Assembly (NCBI GenBank): GCA_035354275.1
Contig: DAOQAU010000001.1
Span: forward strand, 47,721-111,720
Source: DAOQAU01 sp035354275
GTDB taxonomy: Bacteria > Cyanobacteriota > Vampirovibrionia > Gastranaerophilales > Gastranaerophilaceae
Reading direction: 5' to 3'
DNA length: 64,000 nucleotides
The notes under the pieces were generated by a model that had not been told where the DNA came from, ran no database searches, and saw nothing but the letters and a program-made list of their open reading frames with translations. Each line of letters begins with the position of its first letter. Position 1 is the first letter of the stretch. Below are positions 7,858-17,540 of the stretch, one piece after another. The position numbers were made by a program, and so were the translations under genes.

Positions 7858-8580
7858 ATGTTCGATTTTGTACAAAAGTTTATATATTGGGTTTTGTCGT
7901 TGCAGGAAAAACGGTTAAAACACAAATTAGGCGGCAGTTTGAAACGTTCTTTTTCAAACTCTACTTCAAAAATTGTTTTTTCAAAATCAGACAGTCTTAA
8001 ACTTAATTCTATGACTGAAAAGAACAAAGAAAGACTTGAAAAAGAAGTAAAAATAATATTGAAACATTGCGAGAATAATCCCGATAAAGTTTTTGAGTTT
8101 ATTGAGAAAAAAGGTACAAAAGTCCACAAAATTCCTTTTGCTCACAAAATTTTAAAATTAATAGGCCTTGAAGAAGGGCTTGTTGCAAAGCTTAACGGAA
8201 TAAAAGCTTTGTATTTAACCTCTGTGCTTGCTGTTTTAGGCAAAGAAAATAAAATCTCATTAACTACAAAACCAATGTTTGTCATGAGGGATTTGCCGCT
8301 AAATTCATATTACACAATTCAGCAATTTCACAAATGGTATGCAACAAAGCTTGATATGCCTGGATTTGATGCAAAATCTCAGGAACATTTCCAAAAATAT
8401 CTGGACAATATCAATGATGAAAGTATAAAAAGTTTGAGCATGGAAGAAATTATCGGACTTAAAGAAGCTATTGCAAGAGACGTTGAGGCGATAAATTTTG
8501 TAATAAGCCTTGCGAAATCAACAGAAGGTGCAAAAAACGCCCTGAATAAAATGGCAACCGAAAAAGGTGCATCTGTTTAA
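7858..8580 (+). CDS. Conserved-looking hypothetical protein, 240 aa
   Basis: Not recognised. Mixed charged protein, mostly helical, with a Lys/Arg/Ser-rich N-terminal 50 residues and no signal peptide. Residues near 100-135 (AHKILKLIGLEEG, LNGIKALYLTSVLAVLG) are the most hydrophobic. AAGGGG ribosome site and ordinary codon use support expression. It follows the STAS gene at about 50 bp on the same strand and could belong to that unit. Confidence 0.6.
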   Translation: MFDFVQKFIYWVLSLQEKRLKHKLGGSLKRSFSNSTSKIVFSKSDSLKLNSMTEKNKERLEKEVKIILKHCENNPDKVFEFIEKKGTKVHKIPFAHKILKLIGLEEGLVAKLNGIKALYLTSVLAVLGKENKISLTTKPMFVMRDLPLNSYYTIQQFHKWYATKLDMPGFDAKSQEHFQKYLDNINDESIKSLSMEEIIGLKEAIARDVEAINFVISLAKSTEGAKNALNKMATEKGASV

Positions 8581-8606
8581 TTAAATAAAAATAATTACAA
8601 AACAAT

Positions 8607-9215
8607 CTACTCGTTTAAATATTTTGCAGCACAATCAAAACCGTTTCCTGAAGGACATTCTATTTCGGTTGGGGCCACCCAATAACCATAAGGGCATAAT
8701 CTGTCGTAAATTCCATTACCATTACAATCATATATTATTGAAAAAACATCTTTACCCATGACATTAGGTGGCTTAAGCCCGTTAACATCTACTAAAAATC
8801 CGGCATTTGCTAGATCATATGCTATTGCAGTTCCATCTTTAAGAATACTTCCGACCTTTCCGTCATCAGAAACGTAAAATCCACCTGCTCCGTCAAGTGT
8901 TTTAACTTCTTCAACAAAGCAATTTCCGGCAATAGTTGAATTATCACATGATTTTATTACCGACAAATATTGTTCAAAAGTTGATTGAAAATCTTCATTT
9001 GTTAATTCGGAACCTAGTTTTTTATAAAAATCCGGATCCTCACTTAAAACCTGAATTGAAACCTGATTAAGAGTTGAATATGCTTTTTTCAAAGCCACTC
9101 TCAGCTCCTTCTCGTTAGTTCTGTTAATGACCATGGGGATTGTAAGAGCTGCAACCACTCCTATAATAGCTAGCGTTATCAAAACTTCTGCCAATGTAAA
9201 TCCTTTTTTTCTCAT
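8607..9215 (-). CDS. Type IV pilin-like / pseudopilin protein
   Basis: 202 residues from ATG 9215, which has AAAGGA upstream. A five-residue basic leader MRKKG precedes the prepilin-peptidase site G|FTLAE and a hydrophobic helix LITLAIIGVVAALTIP. The C-terminal domain has paired Cys and motifs such as DVNGLKPPN and CNGNGIYD. It is exported through a type IV pilus or type II-like system. A pilT-type ATPase gene lies at 42202. A second gene of this type at 33308-34105 is interrupted, and both share the NGxKPPN core. Confidence 0.82.
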   Translation of the reverse strand: MRKKGFTLAEVLITLAIIGVVAALTIPMVINRTNEKELRVALKKAYSTLNQVSIQVLSEDPDFYKKLGSELTNEDFQSTFEQYLSVIKSCDNSTIAGNCFVEEVKTLDGAGGFYVSDDGKVGSILKDGTAIAYDLANAGFLVDVNGLKPPNVMGKDVFSIIYDCNGNGIYDRLCPYGYWVAPTEIECPSGNGFDCAAKYLNE

Positions 9216-9235
9216 ATAAAAATCCTTTCTGTAAA

Positions 9236-9964
9236 CTATACTCCGACGCTTAACCCCGCACATAAATTTATTGACTGTCCGGTGATTCCTCTTGCATCGT
9301 TTGAAAGCAAATAAGCAACCAATTTTGCCACTTCTTTGGGCTCGACAAATCTTCTTTGAGGAATCATATCAAGGGTTTCTTCAAGCGAAAAATCGCTTTT
9401 TTCGATTGATTTTTCACCCAAATCGGTCTGCACCCAGCCCGGATTTATTGTATTTACGGTAATGTTGTGTTGTGCAAGTTCAAGCGCAAGGGCTTTGGTG
9501 AATCCTATAAGCCCTGATTTTGAACCCGAGTAAAGGCTCGCATAAGCCTCTCCCATAACCCCGCTTATTGAGCCGATATTTACTATCCTACCCCATTTTT
9601 GAACTTTCATAAAAGGAACTGCCTTTGAACACAAAACAATAGGAGAAAGCAAATTAACTTCAAAAATTTGTGAAATTTTCTCCCTGTCGGCATTTTCTAT
9701 GTTCGCATATAAATATTCCCCGGCATTGTTTACCAGAACATTTATTTCATTTTTTTGTATGAAATTACCGAGTTTTTCAACCTCATTAGGTTTTGACAAG
9801 TCGCAGGCAATAAAATCTTTTACCCCGAGTTCCTGAGCAATTTTTGTTAAATTAGTTTCGTTTTTTGCACTTAAAAAAAGATTATACCCTAATGCCTTTA
9901 ATTCTAAAGCAATTGCCCTTCCTATACCTCTGGATGCACCGGTTATGAGAACATTTTTATTCAT
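9236..9964 (-). CDS. Short-chain dehydrogenase/reductase, FabG-like
   Basis: 242 residues from ATG 9964. Rossmann motif TGASRGIG, NNAGE in the centre, Ser in NIGSISG and the YSGSK active-site Tyr/Lys; it ends with a GQSINLCAG block. NAD(P)H-dependent ketone or alcohol oxidoreductase; closest in style to 3-oxoacyl-ACP reductase, but the substrate is not fixed by sequence. It overlaps the end of the upstream gene by 8 bp, so translation is probably coupled. A TTG five codons upstream is possible but less likely. Confidence 0.85.
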   Translation of the reverse strand: MNKNVLITGASRGIGRAIALELKALGYNLFLSAKNETNLTKIAQELGVKDFIACDLSKPNEVEKLGNFIQKNEINVLVNNAGEYLYANIENADREKISQIFEVNLLSPIVLCSKAVPFMKVQKWGRIVNIGSISGVMGEAYASLYSGSKSGLIGFTKALALELAQHNITVNTINPGWVQTDLGEKSIEKSDFSLEETLDMIPQRRFVEPKEVAKLVAYLLSNDARGITGQSINLCAGLSVGV

Positions 9965-10286
9965 TTCCACCACTTTCAAAATAAATCAGCAAAACAGTTT
10001 GGATTATTTTTCTTACAATCTGGCACTGAACATCTTCAGGCACATCTTTTATAATCTCAAAAGAAGTATGCAAGTCTATATTTGTATCATACCAACGCTT
10101 GCACTTGTATGTATAATTTTTTGAAATATTATTTATTTTTTCATCCAAATCAAAATTGAAATCGTTTACTAAAATTTGCAAAATATCCTTTGCAATATCT
10201 CCCTGACGTTGCTCATCAAGGTTCTCAATAAACTCAAAAACATCCTTTAAATCAGGATTTTTATCATACCACCTTACATGTTTCAT
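9957..10286 (-). CDS. Small protein made of two tandem ~40-residue repeats
   Basis: 109 residues, family not recognised. Two copies of a module can be aligned: RWYDKNPDLKDVFEFIENL...GDIAKDILQILV and RWYDTNIDLHTSFEIIKDV...CQIVRKIIQTVLL, joined by a short linker. Each is probably a helix-turn-helix pair. It is translationally coupled to the following reductase gene (8-bp overlap). Confidence 0.65.
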   Translation of the reverse strand: MKHVRWYDKNPDLKDVFEFIENLDEQRQGDIAKDILQILVNDFNFDLDEKINNISKNYTYKCKRWYDTNIDLHTSFEIIKDVPEDVQCQIVRKIIQTVLLIYFESGGNE

Positions 10287-10334
10287 AAAAAATTTATACC
10301 ATATAAGTGCGGTTTAATCAAAATATTAAAGTTT

Positions 10335-10574
10335 CTAAACTTCCAAAAAAAGTCTTTGCCCCACTATATTGGGTCTGCCATTATAATAACCGGCAAAATA
10401 TCCCCCCTGAACCGGCTTGTTTTTTGCATATCCGGCATAACTTTTTGCCGTTGAAGAAGTTACAAAAGGATTAGAAAAAGGATTTGAATTTGAAACCGGA
10501 CTAAGTGCCGTTGTTTTTTGCAAATTATTTGCAGAAAACGCCCTTGACAATAAATTTACGATGTTGGCAACCAT
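10335..10574 (-). CDS. Small hypothetical protein, 79 aa
   Basis: Not recognised. AAAGGAAAATT precedes the ATG, a good ribosome site. Low-complexity Ser/Asn/Pro middle (SNSNPFSNPFVTSS) and a Gly/Tyr-rich end (GGYFAGYYNGRPNIVGQRLF). No membrane segment. Possibly a disordered tethering or secreted peptide. Confidence 0.5.
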   Translation of the reverse strand: MVANIVNLLSRAFSANNLQKTTALSPVSNSNPFSNPFVTSSTAKSYAGYAKNKPVQGGYFAGYYNGRPNIVGQRLFLEV

Positions 10575-10716
10575 AATTTTCCTTTCACTTTGGGATATTT
10601 CAAATATTAATGATAATTTAAAATAAGTCCATGTATATTATAGGTTTAAATTAACAAAAATTAAACTTTTTTCAAAAAAATCATATATCTTATGTACTGA
10701 TTTTTTATTAATTTAC

Positions 10717-10755
10717 AAAAAAGTGCGGGATGTCATTGACATCCCGCACTTTTTT
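10717..10755. terminator. Terminator hairpin downstream of the HEAT-like gene
   Basis: AAGTGCGGGATGTC / GACATCCCGCACTT stem with A- and T-tracts on the two sides, so it can act on either strand. It lies 15 bp after the stop of the minus-strand gene at 10770. Confidence 0.88.
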
Positions 10756-10769
10756 ATATTTAAATTTAA

Positions 10770-11084
10770 CTAAGCTGCGATTGAACCTTTGATTTCACTG
10801 ATAAGATATTTTGCAATCCAAGCAAAATCTTCATTATCGGCTGCCGCTTTTTTAAGGTATTCAACTGAAGCATCACCGATTCTGATAAGAGTCATAGCCA
10901 CAACTCCTCTTTTTACGCCTTTAACCACTTGAAGCTGGCTGACTAATTCCGGAACAGCTTGTGCTCCGATGTTTACAAGCGTATTTTCAATTTGATTTTT
11001 AACATTATTATCTGCCTCTTCTAACTGAGAAAGGAAGTAATGTATCGGATTCATATTTTCAATTTTGTTGATTATAGCTTGCAT
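10770..11084 (-). CDS. HEAT-like small protein, 104 aa
   Basis: All-helical protein with a repeat-like core (NTLVNIGAQAVPELVSQL, AMTLIRIGDASVEYLKKA), typical of HEAT/PBS-lyase-type helical pairs. Such proteins usually act as binding scaffolds. No catalytic residues. GGAG ribosome site. A second HEAT-like protein lies at 11792. Function unknown. Confidence 0.62.
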   Translation of the reverse strand: MQAIINKIENMNPIHYFLSQLEEADNNVKNQIENTLVNIGAQAVPELVSQLQVVKGVKRGVVAMTLIRIGDASVEYLKKAAADNEDFAWIAKYLISEIKGSIAA

Positions 11085-11170
11085 ATTGTCTCCAAATGTT
11101 CTTTTACTTGTTATTATTATAGACGAAAAAGCAACCCGTTTCGGATTTCCTTACATAATCTTAATATCGA

Positions 11171-11303
11171 AAAAAGTGAAGAGTGATGAGTGAGCAGTGA
11201 ACGGAATATTTTTGAAATCTACAATTTCAAAATTATTCCGTGCCATCAATTTTATTTATCCTGCCCCTTCACTTTTCACTTCTCACCCTTCACTTTTCAA
11301 GAC
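11171..11303. repeat. Composite inverted repeat: GTGA arrays flanking a palindrome
   Basis: Left arm 11171-11204 is made of GTGAAGA/GTGATGA/GTGAGCA units. The centre 11202-11240 is a palindrome CGGAAT...GAAATCTACAATTTC...ATTCCG. The right arm 11265-11303 carries the complementary CTTCACTTTTCAC units. The whole block could fold into one long hairpin. The same GAAATCTACAATTTC core occurs at 42084-42131. Confidence 0.7.
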
Positions 11304-11308
11304 TACCC

Positions 11309-11376
11309 ACTTATCTTATGGGCATGTAGTCTAAAAGGGGATTTTTTATCAAATAAAAACATTTAAACTTATCTTA
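11309..11376 (+). promoter_or_regulatory. Two copies of ACTTATCTTA upstream of the 11421 gene
   Basis: ACTTATCTTA occurs at 11309-11318 and 11367-11376, each followed within 4 bases by GTGGG or TGGG. The first lies in the loop of a hairpin with AGACTAC/GTAGTCT arms (11299-11332). Spacing of 58 bp suggests a paired protein site or a duplicated leader; inference only. Confidence 0.3.
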
Positions 11377-11420
11377 CAGTGGGATAAATTCCCGTACTCA
11401 AGATATTGGGAGTGATAATT

Positions 11421-11729
11421 ATGTTAATGGAAAATTGTCAAGCTGACTGTAGCAGGCATGGTCATATGGAATTAAAAAATGTTAACAAAGAAATTATTTC
11501 ATGGCTTGAAGATGTAATTGACGAAAACAACAGTCGAGTTGAAAGGAAAGAATGGAAAAGTAAATATAACAGCTACGTTGTATATGATTACGAACCGTTC
11601 TGCGCCGAAGGCTTTGAAATAAATTTGTTAATAACATCCTACGACAGTGCTTATCTTAATTTTATCAAATACCTGTATGACGAAAAAATAAATACAATCC
11701 AATATTTAAACAATTGTATAGGCGTTTAG
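11421..11729 (+). CDS. Small hypothetical protein, 102 aa
   Basis: ATG 11421 is chosen because GGGAG sits 8-9 nt upstream; a TTG at 11406 lacks one. Acidic, mixed helix/strand, with Cys residues near the N-terminus (CQADCSRHGH). No family recognised. A strong terminator follows at once. Confidence 0.55.
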   Translation: MLMENCQADCSRHGHMELKNVNKEIISWLEDVIDENNSRVERKEWKSKYNSYVVYDYEPFCAEGFEINLLITSYDSAYLNFIKYLYDEKINTIQYLNNCIGV

Positions 11730-11738
11730 GTAAAAACT

Positions 11739-11768
11739 CAAAAAGGAGACCAATCGGTCTCCTTTTTA
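11739..11768 (+). terminator. Terminator after 11421 gene
   Basis: AAAAAGGAGACC / GGTCTCCTTTTT stem with an AATC loop and T-tract, starting about 10 bp after the stop codon. Confidence 0.88.
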
Positions 11769-11791
11769 TTGGGGTATTTGCGAATATTTTT

Positions 11792-12151
11792 TTAAGAAAA
11801 AGACATCAAAGCTTTAACAGAACGTGCTGTTTCTCTGACCTCGTCATCTTCGTGATTATTTTCAGTATTTTCAAGAACACTGATTGCTTCTTCTTTATCC
11901 TTCAACTGTAAAAGTTCGTTAATTGTACTCATTGCAACGCTTGTACTCAAATCGTTAATTCCTTTTCCTTTTGAAGAAATTACAACTGCAAGCGAATCCT
12001 GATTGTTCTTTTTAATAAGTGCTTTAGCTGTAAGTCTTCTTACATCATCATTTTCGCAATTAGTGCCGACTCTTTCCAGAACATTAACCGATTGTACATC
12101 TTCATGCTTTGCAAGTGCTTCTATAATACTGTTTACTCTTTTATTTTCCAT
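11792..12151 (-). CDS. HEAT-like small protein, 119 aa
   Basis: Helical, acidic protein with two similar segments (VNVLERVGTNCENDDVRRLTAKAL and ISVLENTENNHEDDEVRETARSVKAL) that look like HEAT-type repeats. Strong GAGGGG ribosome site. It follows the 12164-12631 gene by 12 bp and probably shares its transcript. No function can be given. Confidence 0.6.
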   Translation of the reverse strand: MENKRVNSIIEALAKHEDVQSVNVLERVGTNCENDDVRRLTAKALIKKNNQDSLAVVISSKGKGINDLSTSVAMSTINELLQLKDKEEAISVLENTENNHEDDEVRETARSVKALMSFS

Positions 12152-12163
12152 ATTTTTCCCCTC

Positions 12164-12631
12164 TTAAATTGTAGCCAATTCGGCTTTAAGCATTTCTTCC
12201 AACTCCGAAACCGGTCGTTTTACAAGATTTGAAACCTTATAAGTGCCTGTAAAAGACGGCATTTTTGATGTTATTTTGTTGCTTAATTTTGCCATATCAA
12301 TGTGTATTTCTGATTGTTGAGCTTTTGTCCAAAAATCAGTCGCATTTTGTCTGATTCTGTTTCCGAAAGACACAACTGAATTCAACCTGGTACTTATTGC
12401 AGAGCTCAGGTTTGTTATTGAACCCACAACCGCACTGGACAACATTCTGCTCTTATTTTTTGCTCTTTCTATAAGATTTACATTGTTGTTTTTTGTTTCA
12501 AATACATCCGCGGTTAAAACGTTTCCCTTAAAGCTTACACCAAAAGGATTGGTGTGATTTTTGTCCACTTTTTTAACTGTAGTGGTTCTGAAAAAATTTT
12601 TTGAAATATTATTTATGCTCAATTTTTCCAT
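12164..12631 (-). CDS. Hypothetical protein with N-terminal SFKG-type leader, 155 aa
   Basis: Start ATG 12631 is preceded by AAAGG; the longer frame adds 17 residues without a ribosome site. Residues 1-41 resemble the leaders of the glycolytic enzymes in this window: MEKLSINN, a basic Asn/Lys-rich stretch, then NPFGVSFKGNV. The rest is a helical, Ser/Asn-rich region without known motifs. No signal peptide or membrane helix is apparent. Confidence 0.58.
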   Translation of the reverse strand: MEKLSINNISKNFFRTTTVKKVDKNHTNPFGVSFKGNVLTADVFETKNNNVNLIERAKNKSRMLSSAVVGSITNLSSAISTRLNSVVSFGNRIRQNATDFWTKAQQSEIHIDMAKLSNKITSKMPSFTGTYKVSNLVKRPVSELEEMLKAELATI

Positions 12632-12746
12632 TTCGATACCTTTCTTACTTAATAACTGACTCAACAAGAACAAAGTTATCACAACAAGGCACCCAGTAAA
12701 TCATCTTTTCGTAGGATAAGTATATAAAAAAGCTATACTAAGGTTG

Positions 12747-12840
12747 GGTGCTACGCACGTAGACATTCTGTGTAGACCAATGAAAATGCCTTCGACTCAT
12801 GTTTTTTGGATTTTTGCAAAGAATAACGCTGTGAATATAC
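12747..12840 (+). repeat. Dispersed repeat, copy B (possible short coding fragment)
   Basis: Second copy of the 4762-4850 sequence. The first 65 bases align with about a dozen differences. The open frame reads GATHVDILCRP then MKMPSTHVFW and stays open to 12870. Four of the differences in the MK-PSTHVFW stretch are silent third-position changes. Confidence 0.65.
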
Positions 12841-12861
12841 TTTTACTTCTTACCGCCCACT

Positions 12862-13716
12862 TCATTGAAAATTATTGGTAATCGTATAGATATATTCAAG
12901 AATTTGTGAGAAATATTCTAAATCGGAATTTCCGTTTAAAATCATATCAGCTTCGTTTCTGAAGGGCTTAATGTATTTTTCGCCTGCGATTTTAACGTAT
13001 TCCCAGTGTTTTTGGGCATTACACTCGTCTTGATTTCTGCAAACAGCCCTTGACATAAATCGTCTTTGTCTTTCCTGACAATCCGCTTCTATATAAATTT
13101 TGATGTCAAAAATTTCTTTAACATCCTTATACATAGTTGACATTCCTTCGACAACCACTATTTTTTGAGCTTGTACAGGAATTGATTTTGGCACAGAAAC
13201 ACCTGTGCCGTTAAGCAAATACTGAGGAATTTTTATATCAAGACCTTTTGAAATAATTTCCAAATCTTCTTTCAATAAATCAAGCTGAAAACTTTCCGGT
13301 GCATCGACGTCGTATCCGTTATCACGAAGAGTATCAAAATCTCCCCAACGGCTTATTAAATCTGAAATATCGTTAAAATAATTATCGGAACTTATTATTG
13401 TAACGGGAAGGTTAAGTAAGGCTATTGTATCTTTTATTTTGTTGCATATTGTTGACTTGCCGCAGGCTGATTCTCCCGTAATTCCGACCAAAATCTTTTT
13501 TTGAGGATTGTTTATAAGTCTTTTTGAAAACCTTGAAATAAAATCGGGTCTTACTTCAATAAAAATAGGCGTATGGTATTTTTTGTCATGGGCAAGAATT
13601 TGCTTAAACTTTGACTGAAGATAAAACGCCAGCAGCTCCCTGCCGGTTTTTTGATTAAAGTCGGGCTTTAAAATTTTATCTGAGGTATTATTTTCTTTTT
13701 CAATTAATGCTATCAT
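12862..13716 (-). CDS. Uridine kinase / phosphoribulokinase-family P-loop kinase
   Basis: 284 residues. An N-terminal ~75-residue helical region is followed by the Walker A GITGESACGKST, then ISSDNYFND, a DAPESFQLDLL block and VVVEGM, as in uridine kinase/PRK enzymes. It resembles the 19540-20403 product, including the pre-P-loop region (TPIF(I/L)...ISRFSKR). A small-molecule kinase is likely; the substrate is unknown. The ribosome site GAGGGG lies very close to the ATG. Calvin-cycle PRK is unlikely because no RuBisCO or photosynthesis context is present. Confidence 0.7.
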   Translation of the reverse strand: MIALIEKENNTSDKILKPDFNQKTGRELLAFYLQSKFKQILAHDKKYHTPIFIEVRPDFISRFSKRLINNPQKKILVGITGESACGKSTICNKIKDTIALLNLPVTIISSDNYFNDISDLISRWGDFDTLRDNGYDVDAPESFQLDLLKEDLEIISKGLDIKIPQYLLNGTGVSVPKSIPVQAQKIVVVEGMSTMYKDVKEIFDIKIYIEADCQERQRRFMSRAVCRNQDECNAQKHWEYVKIAGEKYIKPFRNEADMILNGNSDLEYFSQILEYIYTITNNFQ

Positions 13717-13727
13717 TTCCCCTCATT

Positions 13728-13803
13728 TGTCATCCTGAAATTGTTTCAGGATCTCTCCAACTTACACCGCTGACGAGATGCTGAAATAAATTCAGCATGA
13801 CGT
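13728..13803. repeat. Palindromic intergenic repeat (CATCCTGAAA / TTCAGCATGAC type)
   Basis: Two small hairpins, CCTGAAATTGTTTCAGG and GCTGAAATAAATTCAGC, nested inside outer arms GTCAT...ATGAC and GATCTC...GAGAT. A decayed half-copy lies inside the U32 gene at 23249-23279. Confidence 0.75.
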
Positions 13804-13920
13804 TTAAATGTATATTTAAGTATAATAATACTTGTAAAAATAAAATTTGCTATAAAATATAACAAATCTTAAAAACATTTACAATTTAAAAAAAATTATT
13901 GTAAAAATTTTCTAAAAAAA

Positions 13921-13954
13921 TATCGACGTACAAGAATTTTTTTGTACGCCGATA
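13921..13954. terminator. Terminator hairpin downstream of 13979 gene
   Basis: TATCGACGTACAA / TTGTACGCCGATA stem with one mismatch and flanking A- and T-rich runs, about 25 bp after the stop of the minus-strand gene. Confidence 0.65.
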
Positions 13955-13978
13955 AAATTAATAATATCTAAATTTTTT

Positions 13979-15001
13979 TTAAGCTTGATTTTCTTTTTCT
14001 TTAATTTCGTCTTCTTTTTCTTTAGCTGTTTGTTCGCCTTCTGCAATTTTATCAGTAGGTTGTTCGATTGACTCTTTTGCTTCTTCTACAGCCGCTTTTG
14101 CATCTTCAGCCTCTTTTTCTGCGACTTCGCCAATTCCTCTTATTTCAGCCTTTATTTCTGCATTTTTGTCTTTCTTGCCACCGAACAAACCAAATAAAGC
14201 TGCTGCTGCAACACCAACTCCAATAACGGCAACGGCAAGAAGAGCAGGGCTAAACGCTGCAGCACCGACAACTCCGACAACAGCTCCAGTTGTTGCGTCA
14301 ACAACTGCTGTTCCAGCAAGCTGAACGGCTATTAAAGATTTTACCCCGACTACCGCTGCTGCACCAATTCCTCCTACTGCCAATGAACCCAATCCGATTT
14401 TTGCCAGTAAACTTTTTTTCCCTGATTTACCTTTTTTTACTTTAGCAAGTATATCTTTAACTGCGGAATCTGTTGTATCAATATCTTTTGAAACTTTACC
14501 AATTTTATCAGCATTAGTCTGAATATCTTCTCCTAAAGAATCTAAAGCAGATGATTTTTCTTCCAATTTACTTGACGCCTCTGTGTTGTCTGAATTTTGT
14601 CCGGTATTATCTTCTGAATCTTCTGTACCGGCTAAATTTAAAGAATACGCACTATTTTTACCGGCTCCGGTTCCATCTTCTGTCGATATTGATGAAATTT
14701 CATCCTTAAGTGTTTGTGCTTGCTCAGCTTTAGAAGAATTACCAGACACAAGTTGCGAAATGTAATTTGTCATTTCTTGAAATGCATCAACACATTTTTT
14801 CATAAGATCCTTTAACCCATCAAAAGAATCTTCTTCTTCGACCATTTCAGAATCAATGACAGAATATTCAGCATTATCTATGGCTTCTTCTGCGGTTTTT
14901 CCTTCTGTGTTTTCAGTAGAACTTTCTTCTGTTGTCTTTACCTCTTCTTCATTTTCTATTTGATTAGTTTCAAGAGAATAGTTAAGTGGTTTTATATTCA
15001 T
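13979..15001 (-). CDS. Acidic protein with a long Gly/Ala/Val hydrophobic core, 340 aa
   Basis: Not recognised. Strong AAGGAGG ribosome site. Residues ~1-65 are very acidic, ~65-200 are Ser/Asp-rich and coiled-coil-like, and ~205-275 form a Gly/Ala/Val hydrophobic block (LLAKIGLGSLAVGGIGAAAV ... VAAAALFGLFGGKK), probably two or more membrane-inserting helices. A highly charged Ala/Glu/Lys coiled coil then runs to the C-terminus. There is no signal peptide. The layout resembles translocator- or pore-type secreted proteins, but this is architecture only. Confidence 0.6.
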   Translation of the reverse strand: MNIKPLNYSLETNQIENEEEVKTTEESSTENTEGKTAEEAIDNAEYSVIDSEMVEEEDSFDGLKDLMKKCVDAFQEMTNYISQLVSGNSSKAEQAQTLKDEISSISTEDGTGAGKNSAYSLNLAGTEDSEDNTGQNSDNTEASSKLEEKSSALDSLGEDIQTNADKIGKVSKDIDTTDSAVKDILAKVKKGKSGKKSLLAKIGLGSLAVGGIGAAAVVGVKSLIAVQLAGTAVVDATTGAVVGVVGAAAFSPALLAVAVIGVGVAAAALFGLFGGKKDKNAEIKAEIRGIGEVAEKEAEDAKAAVEEAKESIEQPTDKIAEGEQTAKEKEDEIKEKENQA

Positions 15002-15105
15002 CTTATACCTCCTTTTTTATATTTTTACGACATTTTAAGCAAAAAACTTTAGTTTTTTGTTAAGAGAAGTAAAACCGTTTTTAAATTGTCTTAAATGTAA
15101 CAGAT

Positions 15106-15133
15106 TTGAAAATAAATTGTTTTAGTGTATTAT
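15106..15133 (+). promoter_or_regulatory. Sigma70-type promoter of atpD-atpC
   Basis: TTGAAA (15106-15111), a 16-nt spacer, and TATTAT (15128-15133), about 34 bp before the atpD start and its GATGAGGG ribosome site. Confidence 0.55.
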
Positions 15134-15157
15134 GGGATTAAGCAATAAGGAAGATGA

Positions 15158-16573
<1,416 letters not shown>

Positions 16574-16575
16574 AT

Positions 16576-16983
16576 ATGTCTGAACATAAATTACACCTTA
16601 AAATTACAACCCACGAAAAAGTGGTTTTTGACGCCGATGTGGATGAAATATATTCAAGAAGCATGCAGGGCGAATTCGGAATTTTACCCGATCACATTCC
16701 TTTTATGTGCGCTCTTGACATAGGTGTAACAAAAATTGTTATAGGCTCTGAAGTCCAATATTTTGCCATTATGGGCGGTGTTTTTCAACTTAAAGACAAT
16801 CAAGCACTTATCTTAGCTCAAACCGCAGAAAACGGAAAAGACATTGATGCCACAAGAGCCAAAGAAGCTAAAGAACGTGCTCAGGCAAGATTAACCGAAA
16901 GCTCGGATGATATTGACATTAAACGCGCAGAAATTGCTCTTGCAAGAGCAATCATAAGATTAAAAGCCGCTTCGGGTAATTAA
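16576..16983 (+). CDS. atpC: ATP synthase F1 epsilon subunit
   Basis: 135 residues: an N-terminal beta-sandwich (LHLKITTHEKVVFDADVDEI, GEFGILPDHIP) and a C-terminal helical hairpin rich in Ala/Lys/Arg that can regulate rotation. It starts 2 bp after atpD. Its stop codon overlaps the convergent yjbQ gene by 4 bp. Confidence 0.94.
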   Translation: MSEHKLHLKITTHEKVVFDADVDEIYSRSMQGEFGILPDHIPFMCALDIGVTKIVIGSEVQYFAIMGGVFQLKDNQALILAQTAENGKDIDATRAKEAKERAQARLTESSDDIDIKRAEIALARAIIRLKAASGN

Positions 16984-17396
16984 TAAACTATCTGTACATG
17001 GACGGTTCTTGTTCTTGGACGGTTGTCAAAATCCACCAAAACAATCTGCTGCCATGTTCCAAGCTGCAATGCTCCGTCAATAAGCGGAACAGAAGTTGAA
17101 TTACCCACGATTGCTGCCCTGACATGTGCATAGCCGTTTCCGTCATGCCATGTCGCATCATGATGATATTCTATTCCTGTGGGTATAACCCTTTCTAACG
17201 CTTCAAATAAATCGACTAAAACACCCGGCTCAAATTCAATATTTGTAATCGAAACCGTACTTCCTGCCACATAAACCAAAACGGATGCATTTTGAAGCGA
17301 GTGTCTGTAAACACTGTTTTGGACATTTTTTGTAATGTCAATTATATCGGTGTGCCCCTTTGTGTTTACTACAAATTTTTCATTAATAACTGTCAT
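16980..17396 (-). CDS. yjbQ: YjbQ/UPF0047 family protein
   Basis: 138 residues with the family block HHDATWHDGNGYAHVRAAIVGNS, GALQLGTWQQIVLVDFDNRPRTR. Members are compact trimeric proteins with a conserved His/Glu pocket; some have weak thiamine-phosphate synthase activity, but the true role is unsettled. Tail-to-tail with atpC, sharing 4 bp. Confidence 0.88.
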   Translation of the reverse strand: MTVINEKFVVNTKGHTDIIDITKNVQNSVYRHSLQNASVLVYVAGSTVSITNIEFEPGVLVDLFEALERVIPTGIEYHHDATWHDGNGYAHVRAAIVGNSTSVPLIDGALQLGTWQQIVLVDFDNRPRTRTVHVQIVY

Positions 17397-17474
17397 TTTT
17401 AAATCCGTTTTTTATTACACTTTAATTTTAAAAAAGAAACAAAATAATTACAAGCTATATGATAAAATCTAAAA

Positions 17475-17510
17475 AAAGCGGCGGATTTCTTAAAGAAATC
17501 CGCCGCTTTA
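17475..17510. terminator. Terminator downstream of 17541 gene
   Basis: AAAGCGGCGGATTTCTT / AAGAAATCCGCCGCTTT perfect stem with an A-tract on one side. It serves the minus-strand gene at 17541 and possibly a message from the left. Confidence 0.85.
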
Positions 17511-17540
17511 ACCCATATCCCTTATCCCTTAAATCTATAA

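Noticed and set aside
12862..13716. Phosphoribulokinase of a Calvin cycle
   Set aside because: Same superfamily, but no RuBisCO context and two paralogs with an unusual N-terminus; only a family-level call is safe.
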